Part shown: positions 15,923-25,359 of the stretch, in pieces | How the letters are laid out: each line of letters opens with the position of its first letter | How positions within the stretch are numbered: the first letter of the stretch is position 1 | Assembly (NCBI GenBank): GCA_016184455.1 | Contig: JACPCS010000105.1 | Location: forward strand, 1 to 64,000 | Direction: 5' to 3' | Source: Acidobacteriota bacterium | GTDB lineage: Bacteria > Acidobacteriota > Vicinamibacteria > Vicinamibacterales > UBA2999 | Length of the DNA: 64,000 bases | Position numbers and translations under genes: made by a program | The notes under the pieces: model-generated | The model's database searches: none | Told to the model about the DNA's origin: nothing | What the model saw: only the letters and a program-made list of their open reading frames with translations

Positions 15923-17480
15923 TTACCGCGCGTACCTCACATCGTCAATCCAGATCCGCCCGCTGCCGCCGAGCGGCGTGTTGACCGTATCGAGAACGAA
16001 CAGGATCGTGTTGACGTTCTCAAGCATGGGGCGCTCGGGCGCCGTGGCGCTGATGGCGCGGAGCTCATCGAAGTACACGACGATCTCGCGCGATTCGGTG
16101 TCGAGATAGACCGACCGCTGCCACCGGTGGTCGGCCTGTCCCGTCGACGCGCGCAGCTGGACAGACAAGCGCATCGGACGATCCGCGCGCGCTCGAAACA
16201 TCAGGCGATCCGCCTTCGCGAGCTGCGGGCCCGGCTCGAGCGCAAACGCCGCGAACGGACTCGACGACGCTGCGCCACCTACCGCATACCGCAGCGCGAG
16301 CTCCGTGCCGCCTACGCCGCCGACGACGTCGAGCGCGGCGAGCGAGGCGGGACTGGTCTCCACCGTCCAGCCCGCGGCGGGCCCGTTGGTATACCGCGGC
16401 ATCACCGCTGAGACCGCACGTGGCGCGGGTACTCCACGGCCGACGATCGGCTGGCGGCCGACGTAAATCGGATTGGACACGATCCACGGCACCGGCGGCT
16501 CTCCCGGCGCGTCCGGCCGGAAGACTTCGACGCGGTAGGCCCCTGGCCCGTCCGCCGGTTGCTCCAGCGTGGCGCCGCGGCCGCTGGCGACCATGGCGCC
16601 GTCCTTCCACAGCTCGATGCGGGCGTCCGGGGCGCCTTGCCCGTCCAGCCCGGCGCGCAGCACGACGCCGTCGGCTGCCGGCACGATCTCCCCCGCGCCG
16701 GCGTGCGCCTTCCCGTCGACGGCCGCAAACGTCAACGCGGTTGCGCCGCCGAGCGCATCGATCCGCGAGTAGGCGCGTCCGGCCCGAATCGCGGTGAGCA
16801 CCGCGCGCGCATCCGCAGCCGGACACGACGCGCCGGTCGCGCGCGACCGCGTCCCAGCGGCGCAGCGCCTCCGCCGGCCGGTCGAGCAGCGACGCCAGCG
16901 TCTCGACCCGCCGTGCCGGGTACGTGAAGAGCGCCCAGGCGAGCGACCAGGTCGACTCGTCGCGCCATTCGCTGTCCCCGTTCAGCCATTCCACGCCGTC
17001 GACCGGCACACTCCAGTCGCGCCAGTCGAGCTCCGCCTTGTTCGAGACCGGGTGTGCCGCGACGGCGAAGCCGCCCAGGCGCGCCACGTCCTCGACGACG
17101 TCGCGCGCGTCGCCGCCCAGGGGGTACGGCGCCTGCGGGAGCCCGAGCGCGAGCACATGCCCATCGCGCGTGCTGATCTCGACGGCGTCGATGCAGAGCA
17201 CCCCATCCCGATATTGAGGGCGGTTGGGCTGCCGTGTGCCGTCGCCGTGGTCGGTCAGAATCACGAAATCGAGGCCGGCCCTCGCGGCGGCGGCCGCAAC
17301 CTCCTCGACGGTGCCGGTGCCGTCCGACCGGTTGGTGTGGACATGGATCGCACCGCGAAGCTCCCGCGCGGATCCGCTCGCCGCAGCCTCCTGCGCCGGC
17401 GCTCGAGGCGGCAGTGCCAGGTACCACGCGGCGCCGAGGCCAGCGAGCAGGAGCAGGACGATCGCACGTCGCATCTGCAC
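15923..17480 (-). pseudogene. PHP-domain phosphoesterase family protein, disrupted by frameshift or out-of-frame deletion
   Basis: N-terminal part MQMRRAIVLLLL...LRGAIHVHTNRSDGTGTVEEVAAAAARAGLDFVILTDHGDGTRQ and C-terminal part ADARAVLTAIRAGRAYSRIDALGG... are in different frames; junction about 16815-16830. Confidence 0.75.
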
Positions 17481-18359
17481 CTACGCCCGTGGATGGAATC
17501 TGTCGTAGACCGCGCGCATGCGGCGCTCGAGGACGTGCGTGTAGATCTGCGTCGTCGAGAGATCCGCGTGGCCGAGCATCATCTGGATCGCGCGCAGGTC
17601 GGCGCCGCGCTCGAGCAGATGCGTGGCGAACGAATGCCTGAGGACGTGCGGGCTGATCGCGGCCTTCAGGCCGGCCAGCCGCGCGTAGGCCTTGAGGATC
17701 TTCCAGAAGCCGACCCGCGTCAGCCCCGCGCCGCCGCCCCGTGCGTTGACGAACAGCCGCGGGCTGCGGCGCGTGCGGAGCAGCGCGGGACGGCCGTCGC
17801 GGAGATACCGTCGAACCCACGCCGCCGCTTCGTCGCCAATCGGGACGATGCGCTGCTTGTCGCCCTTGCCGGTGCAGGTCAGGTACGACGCATCGAGATC
17901 CACGTCGCCGGGACGCAGGCCGACGAGCTCCGACACGCGCATCCCGGTGGCGTACAGGAGCTCCAGCAGCGCACGATCGCGGATGCCGCGAGGCGTCGCG
18001 ACGTCGGGCTGCGCGAGCAGACGATCGACCTCGTCGGTCGACAGATACCGCGGCAGCGCCTTCCACGCGCGGGGCGGGCGCAGGTCGTCGGCCGGGCTCA
18101 CCGTCACGCGCCCCTCGATCGCCAGAAACCGATAGAACCCGCGGCAGCAGGCGACGGCGCGCGCGACCGACCGCGGCGATCGGCCGTCGGACATGAGGTC
18201 GCGCACGAAGCCTTCGAGGTCCTGCCGGGTCAGCGCGTCGAGCCGCCGGCCCCGACGGGCCGCGAACCCGGCAAGCAGCCGCAGGTCGCGCTCGTAGCTC
18301 GCCACGGAGTTGGCCGCCAGCCGCCGCTCGACCGTGAGATGTGTCAGATACGCGCTCAC
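17481..18359 (-). CDS. Tyrosine recombinase XerC/XerD family
   Basis: ELLYATGMRVSELVGLRPGDVDL, GKGDKQRIVPIGDEA, SPHVLRHSFATHLLERGADLRAIQMMLGHADLSTTQIYTHV. Confidence 0.92.
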   Translation of the reverse strand: MSAYLTHLTVERRLAANSVASYERDLRLLAGFAARRGRRLDALTRQDLEGFVRDLMSDGRSPRSVARAVACCRGFYRFLAIEGRVTVSPADDLRPPRAWKALPRYLSTDEVDRLLAQPDVATPRGIRDRALLELLYATGMRVSELVGLRPGDVDLDASYLTCTGKGDKQRIVPIGDEAAAWVRRYLRDGRPALLRTRRSPRLFVNARGGGAGLTRVGFWKILKAYARLAGLKAAISPHVLRHSFATHLLERGADLRAIQMMLGHADLSTTQIYTHVLERRMRAVYDRFHPRA

Positions 18360-18376
18360 AGGAGTCGATCGCGCTC

Positions 18377-18412
18377 CAGGCACCTCAGGCACCCCAGGCA
18401 CGTCAGGCACGC
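18377..18412. repeat. 9-bp tandem repeat (caggcacNN)x4
   Basis: caggcacct caggcaccc caggcacgt caggcacgc. Confidence 0.9.
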
Positions 18413-18455
18413 AGACTACGTTGACGCATGCGGTGAATCGGTAGAATTGTACGTG

Positions 18456-19418
18456 ATGCGCTCGAAATGGCAGTCTCTTCCGACCGAGGCCATCAACCCT
18501 TCCTCTCTCGGCATCGACAAGCTCTCCGAAGGCGAAATCGTCGACCTGATGCTCAACGAAGACCGCAGGATGCTGGCGGCCGTCCAGCGCGAGAAGGAGC
18601 GGATCGCCGTGGGCATCGAGATGGTCGCGATCGCGCTGCGCAAGGGCGGCCGGATCGTCTTCGTCGGCGCCGGCACGAGCGGACGGCTCGGTGTGCTCGA
18701 GTCGGCGGAGATGCCGCCGACGTTCAGCACCGATCCGGCGCTCGTCCAGGCACTCATGGCGGGTGGCCAAAAGGCGACGTTTGCCGCGAAGGAAGGCGTG
18801 GAGGACGACTACGAGGAAGGCGCACGCGCGATCACGCGCCTGCACCCGACCAAGAAGGACATCGTCGTCGGCGTCTCGGCCAGCGGCATGACGCAGTTCG
18901 TCCGCGGCGCGCTGACGCGGGCGCGCAAGGCGGGGGCCCGCAGCATCTTCATCACGTGCGATCCGGGGACCGAGCTGCAGACGTTCGTCGATCTGACGAT
19001 CGCGCCCGACGTGGGTGCCGAGGTGATCGCCGGCTCCACGCGCCTCAAGGCCGGCACCGCCACGAAGCTCGTGCTCAATATGTTGACGACGGGCGCGATG
19101 GTGCGCATCGGGAAGACCTACGGCAACCTGATGGTCGACGTGCAGACCGGCTCCGAGAAGCTCAAGGACCGCGCCCGCCGCATCGTGAACATCGTCACCG
19201 GACTCGACTACGACGAGGCCGACAAGCTGCTCAAGAAGGCGCACTGGAACGTCAAGGCCGCCATCGTCATGCAGAAGACAGGGCTGTCCTATCTCAAGGC
19301 GCTCTCGCGCCTCCGGCGCGCGCACGATTCGATGCGCGAGGCGCTCGGCGAGGACATCGAGCCGCGGCTGCGGGGCATGCTCCAGGGGCACGCCGAGGGC
19401 GCCTCGACGAGGAGCTAG
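18456..19418 (+). CDS. murQ: N-acetylmuramic acid 6-phosphate etherase
   Basis: GRIVFVGAGTSGRLGVLESAEMPPTFSTDP, VGVSASGMTQFVRGAL, STRLKAGTATKLVLNMLTTGAMVRIGKTYGNLMVDV. Confidence 0.95.
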   Translation: MRSKWQSLPTEAINPSSLGIDKLSEGEIVDLMLNEDRRMLAAVQREKERIAVGIEMVAIALRKGGRIVFVGAGTSGRLGVLESAEMPPTFSTDPALVQALMAGGQKATFAAKEGVEDDYEEGARAITRLHPTKKDIVVGVSASGMTQFVRGALTRARKAGARSIFITCDPGTELQTFVDLTIAPDVGAEVIAGSTRLKAGTATKLVLNMLTTGAMVRIGKTYGNLMVDVQTGSEKLKDRARRIVNIVTGLDYDEADKLLKKAHWNVKAAIVMQKTGLSYLKALSRLRRAHDSMREALGEDIEPRLRGMLQGHAEGASTRS

Positions 19419-19433
19419 CTGGGGGCAGCAGGG

Positions 19434-20162
19434 CTAGAGTGCGGTGGCCGCCGCGCGGTCGAGATAGAGCTCCACGTGCCGGTGCAGCTGCAGGAATGAT
19501 GCAGGCACGTGGGTCGAGACAGGGCCCCGCACCGCACGTTCCACGCACCGCGCTTTGCGCGCGCCGGTGGCGATGAGCACGATCGCGCCCGCCTCCAGAA
19601 TCGTTCTCATCCCCATCGAGAGCGCCTCGCCTGGCACCGCGGACACATCGCCACCGAAGAGCGGCGCATTGTCGCGGCGCGTGGAGTCGGCGAGCCGCAC
19701 CCGGTGCGTCCGGGCGGCCAGCGCGTCGGCAGGCTCGTTGAAGCCGATGTGGCCGTTGGCGCCGATGCCGGCCAGCAGCAGATCGATCCCGCCCGCCGCT
19801 TCGATCGCCGCTTCGTAGCGCTCGCATTCCGCGTCGAGATCGGGCGCGGCGCCGTCGAGGAACTGGATCCGCGACAGCGTCAGGTTGATTCCCTGGAACA
19901 GATGCCGCTCCATGAACGTGCGGAAGCTTCCGGGATGGGACGGCGGAATGCCGGCAAACTCGTCGAGGTTGAACGTGGTGGCGCGCGCGAAGTCGGCCTC
20001 CCCCGCCGCGTGGAGACGCCGGAGCTCGGCGTAGGTGGCGACCGGCGTCCGGCCGGTCGGGAGCGCGAGCACGAGCGAGGGTTTGTCGGCAAGCGCGCGT
20101 GCGACGCGGCGGGCCAGCGCAGCGGCCGTTTCCTCAGGCGTGTCAAAGACCCGAATATCCAC
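19434..20162 (-). CDS. nagB: Glucosamine-6-phosphate deaminase
   Basis: LALPTGRTPVATYAELRR, FNLDEFAGI, DLLLAGIGANGHIGFNEPAD. Confidence 0.93.
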   Translation of the reverse strand: MDIRVFDTPEETAAALARRVARALADKPSLVLALPTGRTPVATYAELRRLHAAGEADFARATTFNLDEFAGIPPSHPGSFRTFMERHLFQGINLTLSRIQFLDGAAPDLDAECERYEAAIEAAGGIDLLLAGIGANGHIGFNEPADALAARTHRVRLADSTRRDNAPLFGGDVSAVPGEALSMGMRTILEAGAIVLIATGARKARCVERAVRGPVSTHVPASFLQLHRHVELYLDRAAATAL

Positions 20163-20165
20163 TGC

Positions 20166-21101
20166 TCAGACGTACGTCGGCATCTGCACGGTGCCTCGGG
20201 CGGCGGCCAGTGCCAGCCGGACCGCACCGACCGCCGGCTCGACGTCGAGTAGGCGCACCGCGCTTCGCGGCGCCGCTTCCGAGAGCCGCGCCTGCACGTC
20301 GCGCGTCAGCCACGACACGCCTCGGAACATCCCTCCGGCGAGAATCGTCGGGAAGGCCTCGCCGCGCATCCCGAGTCGGCTGATGACCGATGCCGCCGCC
20401 GACGCCAGCTCGGCGCCGGCACGCGCGAGGATCTCGGCCGCGACCGCATCACCGGCATCGGTCGCCTGCTGCACGACACGCGCCAGCCCGGCAATCGCCT
20501 GCCGATGAACGTCGCGGTAGTAGATCGCGTGAATCAGCTCCGTCGGGTTCGACAGCCCCAGATGCGCGAGGACGAGCTGCGTGAGGCGGGTCGTGGGTCC
20601 GCGTCCGTCGAACTGCCGGACCGCCGCCGAGAGCGCCGCCCGGCCGATCCAGAATCCACCGCCCTCGTCACCGAGCAGGTAACCCCACCCGCCGCTGCGC
20701 GCCGCCTGACCGGTGCTGTTCCGGCCGTACGCGATCGATCCGGTCCCCGCCACGAGAACGACGCCCGGCTCGTCGTCCGCTCCGGCCACGAGCGCGACGA
20801 GCGCGTCGTTGACGACGAGCGTCTGCGCCTTGAAGCCGATGCGCTTCATGATCGCGCGCACGGCCTCCGCGTCCGCGGGCCGATCGACGCCTGCGATACC
20901 CAGGCAGATCGCCTCGGGACGCATGTCGTGGCGCGCGAGCGCCGACTCCATGACGCCGTACAGGACCTTTTCGACCTCGAGCTCGCCGACCGACTGCAGG
21001 TTGGCCCCTCCACCGCGCGCCTCGGCGAGCACGCGGCCGTCGCCGTCGGCGAGCAGGCAGACGGTCTTGGTGCCGCCGGCGTCGATGCCGAGGACGTGCA
21101 T
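20166..21101 (-). CDS. BadF/BadG/BcrA-type N-acetylglucosamine kinase
   Basis: MHVLGIDAGGTKTVCLLAD, VLVAGTGSIAYGRN, GGWGYLLGDEGGGFWIGRAAL. Confidence 0.9.
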   Translation of the reverse strand: MHVLGIDAGGTKTVCLLADGDGRVLAEARGGGANLQSVGELEVEKVLYGVMESALARHDMRPEAICLGIAGVDRPADAEAVRAIMKRIGFKAQTLVVNDALVALVAGADDEPGVVLVAGTGSIAYGRNSTGQAARSGGWGYLLGDEGGGFWIGRAALSAAVRQFDGRGPTTRLTQLVLAHLGLSNPTELIHAIYYRDVHRQAIAGLARVVQQATDAGDAVAAEILARAGAELASAAASVISRLGMRGEAFPTILAGGMFRGVSWLTRDVQARLSEAAPRSAVRLLDVEPAVGAVRLALAAARGTVQMPTYV

Positions 21102-21167
21102 CTTTCTATGGTAGTTGGTCGTGACCAGTTGGTAGTGGGGAGCCGGTAGCTGGTAGCTTCTTAGGCG

Positions 21168-22247
21168 ATGCAGCCGGTTCAGGTGGTCCGGTCCGGGCGG
21201 TTCGACGGCGCCGCGCGTGTCGTCGCCGAGGCGGTCGAGGCGAAAGCCTTCCCCGCCGCCGTGGTCGAGGTGGGCGACGCGACGCGGCCCGTGTGGCGCG
21301 AGGCGTTTGGACGGCTCACGTACGACGCCGACGCGCGGCCGGCCGCCGAGGACACCGTCTTCGACCTCGCGTCGCTGACCAAGGTGCTCGCCACCGTGCC
21401 GATCGCGATGCAGCAGGTCGAGCGCGGCGCGATCGGCCTCGACGATCTCGTGCGCGACCATGTTGCCGGCTGGACGAATCCGGATCGCGCGCAGGTGACG
21501 GTGCGCGACTTGCTGGCCCATTCGAGCGGCCTCGCCGGCCATGCGCCGCTGTACGAATCGTGCCGCACACGGGCCGAGTTCGAGGATGCGATCTGCCGCA
21601 GCCCGCTCGCGCATCCACCGCGCACGAAGTCCATCTACAGCGATCTCGGCTTCATGTTGCTCGGCTTCCTGCTCGAACGCGGCGGCACGCTCGCCGCGCG
21701 ATTCGACGTGCTGCGCGCACAGATGGCGGTTGTCGAGGATCTGCAGTTCCATCCGCCGCGACCATGGCTGCCGCGCATCGCGCCGACCGAATTCGACCGG
21801 TGGCGCGGGCACCTGCTCGTCGGCGAGGTCCACGACGAAAACGCCTGGGCGCTCGGCGGTGCAGCGGCTCACGCCGGGCTGTTCGGCACCGCAGCCGCCG
21901 TCGGACAGTGCGCGCGCCATTGGCTGCAGGTGCTCGATGGCCGCACCGGCGCGTTCACCCGCGCGACCGCCGAGACGTTCATCCGCCGCGCGGATGTCCC
22001 CGACGGCTCGCGGGCGCTCGGGTGGGACACGATGCGGCCGACCTCGTCGTGCGGCCGCCGCATGTCGCCGCGCGCATTCGGGCACACGGGATTTACCGGT
22101 ACGTCACTGTGGATTGATCCCGATCGGGCAGTCTACGTGGTCCTGCTGACGAACCGCATCCACCCGAGCCGCGACAACGAGGCCATCCGGCAGGTTCGCC
22201 CCACGTTCCACGACGCGGTGATGGAGGCTCTCGACATTTCCGATTAG
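21168..22247 (+). CDS. Serine hydrolase, beta-lactamase family
   Basis: FDLASLTKVLATVPIAMQQVERG (SxxK), YSDLGFMLLGFLLER (YxN-like), HTGFTGTSLWIDP. Confidence 0.88.
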   Translation: MQPVQVVRSGRFDGAARVVAEAVEAKAFPAAVVEVGDATRPVWREAFGRLTYDADARPAAEDTVFDLASLTKVLATVPIAMQQVERGAIGLDDLVRDHVAGWTNPDRAQVTVRDLLAHSSGLAGHAPLYESCRTRAEFEDAICRSPLAHPPRTKSIYSDLGFMLLGFLLERGGTLAARFDVLRAQMAVVEDLQFHPPRPWLPRIAPTEFDRWRGHLLVGEVHDENAWALGGAAAHAGLFGTAAAVGQCARHWLQVLDGRTGAFTRATAETFIRRADVPDGSRALGWDTMRPTSSCGRRMSPRAFGHTGFTGTSLWIDPDRAVYVVLLTNRIHPSRDNEAIRQVRPTFHDAVMEALDISD

Positions 22248-22303
22248 CGATTCGTGATTCCGCGATCTCGAATCACACATCATCAATCGCAGGTCGCAAT
22301 TGG

Positions 22304-23179
22304 CTACAGCCGTCCGCGGCCGGGCGTGGACGGCGACGGGGCGCCGCCCGGGCCGCCTGGACGTCCGAACGGCGACGGTTGGAAGCCGCCAGGACCGCGC
22401 CCGGGAGGCCCAGGACGGTCGAACGGGGTCCGGCCGGGAACGTCGCCGCGGCCGCGTCCGCCCCGTCCGGGCACGCCTTGATCGGCGCCCCTCCCCCGCC
22501 CGCCGGGCGCGACGCCAGGAAGGCCGGGAGCCCCGGCTCCAGCCGGTATGCCGGGTTGCTGCGTCGCGGCCGTGCTGACGAACATCCATTCGTTGTAGCG
22601 CCCGCGGCCGTTATAGAGGCGCATCGACTCGGCGGTGCTGCGGCTGACCACGCCGACGATCGGCCCGGCGCCCGTTGGCCCGGCCTGGCCTGGCGTTCCA
22701 CCGGGCAGCTGGCCGGCGCGACCGGCGGGCGCGGCCGGGAACGGACTGGCCGACGGGAAGCCTGTTGGGCCTGGCTGGCCCGCACGCCCGAACGGCTGCG
22801 CGGCAGGTGGTGTGGCGCCGGCTCCGGTCCCAGGTGCGGCCGGCGCGCCGCCGCGGCCGGTGACCGGCGGCGTCAGGGCACCAATCTGGCCCAGATACAC
22901 CGGCTGAAAGTCGCCGTTGGTGATCGGGTCTTTATAGAGCTTGCGGATGTAGCGGCCGTCGCGCAGCGCGTCGAGCGTGGTGGGAAACCCGCCGGTCCGG
23001 CGCGAGAAGAGCGAGATCGCCTGGGCGTACTGCTCGCCGCGGAAGACCAGCTCCGCCTCGCGCTCGCGCTGGACGAATGTGCGCCACGCCGGCAGCGCCA
23101 TGCCGAGCATGATCGACATCACGCTCAGCGCCACGAGCAGCGCCGCCATCGCGTAGCCGCGTTCGCTGCCCCACCTCAC
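22304..23179 (-). CDS. Type II secretion/pilus pseudopilin-like protein with long Gly/Pro/Arg-rich C-terminus
   Basis: MRWGSERGYAMAALLVALSVMSIMLGMALPAW prepilin-like N-term; DPITNGDFQPVYLGQIGALTPP; RGRG/GPGG low-complexity tail. Confidence 0.8.
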   Translation of the reverse strand: MRWGSERGYAMAALLVALSVMSIMLGMALPAWRTFVQREREAELVFRGEQYAQAISLFSRRTGGFPTTLDALRDGRYIRKLYKDPITNGDFQPVYLGQIGALTPPVTGRGGAPAAPGTGAGATPPAAQPFGRAGQPGPTGFPSASPFPAAPAGRAGQLPGGTPGQAGPTGAGPIVGVVSRSTAESMRLYNGRGRYNEWMFVSTAATQQPGIPAGAGAPGLPGVAPGGRGRGADQGVPGRGGRGRGDVPGRTPFDRPGPPGRGPGGFQPSPFGRPGGPGGAPSPSTPGRGRL

Positions 23180-23182
23180 GGC

Positions 23183-24446
23183 TTACAGGTCCGGGTTCGC
23201 AGAAACGACGATCTCGGTTCGGCCGTCCGCCGTACGGCCGTCCGGTGTGCGCACCTTGACCGTCACGGTGTATCGCCGCACGTCCACTTCGGTGTTGTAC
23301 ACGTGCGAGGTCTTGTTGCCAGACGTGGTCGCTTCGTTGCCGTCGCCGAAATCCCACCGGTACGATTCGATCGCCGCGGTTGCGGTTCCCTCGGCGCCGC
23401 CGGTGACGTTAGACTGCGGCGGCACAAGTGGCATCGATGGTGACGCTGATCGGCGTGATGGTCGCTTTGGGCGTGATGATGACCGTCGCCGCCGCCGACG
23501 ATGATTCCCCGTTGATGTCAGTGGCCTGGACCGTGGCGCTGTACGTACGGGCAGTGGAGCCAGACGGTCCGGTGTACGTATGTGTGATCGTCGCGTCACC
23601 GGCCAGATTGCCCAGCGCCTGCGAGGATCCGTCGCCGAAATCGAGCGTCGACGTGCGGAGCGTGCTGCTGCCGCTCACCTTCTTCACGGTGAAGAGCACC
23701 GAGGCAGTGTTGTTCGTGGTGCTCGCCTGGAGGGCGGAGCAGTTGCCGGTGCCCGATGTCGGCGCGCACGAGATCGAGACGCCCGGGCCCGAGCGCAGAT
23801 CGACCGTCACGTTGCTGCTGGTCTTGATCCCGGCCGTCGCGGTCACCGTCGCCTTCTGCGTGGTCGTGAGCGTCGTCCGCGCCTGGCCCATGGAGTCGGT
23901 CGTCGCGGCGGTGGCCGACAACGTGCCCTGGTCCGTATTGAACGTGACCATCAGACCAGGGAGTGCCTGCCCGTTCTCCCCCACCACGGTTGCGATGAGC
24001 TCCACCGTGCCGCCGAACGGGCTGACGCTGCCCGGGCTGGCGCGAAGCGTCACGGTGTTGACCGCCGCTGCACCAATAGTGATGTCCACCTGGTTCGTGT
24101 CGTCGTCTCCGCCGGAGGCCGCACCCGATATCGCGCGCACGCGCGCCACGCCGGAATTGGTGTCGGCGAAGAAGGTGGTGATCGCAATGCCATTTCGCGT
24201 CTGCACTTCCACCGGGCTCACGCGTCCCAGCGTGGCGGTGAACCGCACGGTCGTGCCGTTCTGCACGGGCGTGCCCGCCTCCTCGGTGACCACGGCCGTC
24301 ACTTCGGTGTTCCCGCCGGGTGGCAGCAGCCGCGTCGCCGCGACAATGGTGATCGTCGACTTCGTCGGTGCGAGCAACTGCGCCTTCTCGCACGCGGCGG
24401 CCGTCAACGCCGCCAGGACGATCAGACCGGCCGCCGTGCGATTCAT
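23183..24446 (-). pseudogene. Ig-like/PKD repeat lipoprotein, C-terminal PKD domain frameshifted
   Basis: MNRTAAGLIVLAALTAAACEKAQLLAPTKSTITI... in one frame ends near 23409; SNVTGGAEGTATAAIESYRWDFGDGNEATTSGNKTSHVY continues in another to 23183. Confidence 0.75.
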
Positions 24447-24475
24447 GCCGCGAGCTCCACCTGCCATGCTCTGCC

Positions 24476-24892
24476 TTACCATTCCGAGTACGGTGTGCCG
24501 TCGAGCGCCGTGCGATCGGTCCCGCTCTTGACGTCGTAGACGCCGGGCGTGGCCGCCGGATTCGCGGGGTCGATCTCCGACATGATGGTCTGCCACGTCG
24601 ACGCCGAATTCGTGAACGGGTCGACCGGAATGGCGCGCAGGTACTTCGCGGTGACGAGGTCCTCGAGCGCCGGTGGGTACTCGTTCTTGTCCGCGTGGTA
24701 CTGGTCGATGGCGTCGCGCATCCGGAACAGATTTTCCTTGAGCACCGCCTCCCTCGCGCGCGTCTGGCTGTTGGCGTGCACGGCCAGGCTGATGCTCGCG
24801 AGGACGACGATGAGCGCCATCACGACCATCACCTCGATGAGCGTGAAGCCCCGGTCCGCCTGAAGGCGGACACCACGTACTCCTATCCTCAT
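24476..24892 (-). CDS. Type II secretion GspG-like pseudopilin
   Basis: MRIGVRGVRLQADRGFTLIEVMVVMALIVVLASISLAVH, IPVDPFTNSASTWQTI. Confidence 0.9.
   Translation of the reverse strand: MRIGVRGVRLQADRGFTLIEVMVVMALIVVLASISLAVHANSQTRAREAVLKENLFRMRDAIDQYHADKNEYPPALEDLVTAKYLRAIPVDPFTNSASTWQTIMSEIDPANPAATPGVYDVKSGTDRTALDGTPYSEW
24848..24879. repeat. REP-like palindrome ggtccgcctgaaggcggaccac within a prepilin leader
   Basis: gtccgcc tgaa ggcggac stem overlapping the codons of the VRLQADR leader. Confidence 0.8.
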
Positions 24893-25359
24893 TACCAATC
24901 CTGATATTTCGTGCCGTCGAGCCCCGTGCCGTTGTATCTCGTGTAGACGTCGAAGACGTTCTGACCGCCCCACGTGGTCGACGTCGGTGAATCCTGGTAC
25001 GAGCGCAGCCCCCACTCCGTCGACTGTGTCATCGGATCGATCGGGATTCGCCGCAGGAACTTCAGCTTGCGTCCCGTTGCATCATTGGCCGCGGAGATGC
25101 CTTCGACGAGCGTCTCGAGATCCGGCGGATAACCTTCGTTCTCGGGCTCGAGCTCGGTCGTCGGGATGCGGCCCTGCTCGACGGCGTTCTTGAACTGGTC
25201 GATTGCCGTCCGCAGCTCGCGGAGCGACCGACGGAACTCGGCCTCCCGCTGCCGCTGCGAGGCGACCTGTGCGAGCGGCATGACGGCCGACGCCAGGATC
25301 AGCAGGATCGTCGTGACGACGAGCAGCTCGATGAAGGTGTAGCCGCCTTCCCTTTTCAT
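24892..25359 (-). CDS. Type II secretion GspG-like pseudopilin
   Basis: MKREGGYTFIELLVVTTILLILASAVMPLAQVASQRQREAEFRRSLRELRTAIDQFKNA, IPIDPMTQSTEWGLRSYQD. Confidence 0.9.
   Translation of the reverse strand: MKREGGYTFIELLVVTTILLILASAVMPLAQVASQRQREAEFRRSLRELRTAIDQFKNAVEQGRIPTTELEPENEGYPPDLETLVEGISAANDATGRKLKFLRRIPIDPMTQSTEWGLRSYQDSPTSTTWGGQNVFDVYTRYNGTGLDGTKYQDW

Noticed and set aside
22254-22481. 75-aa and related plus-strand Pro/Gly-rich ORFs antisense to the RG-rich pilin tail
   Set aside because: Mirror translation of a low-complexity GC-rich stretch.
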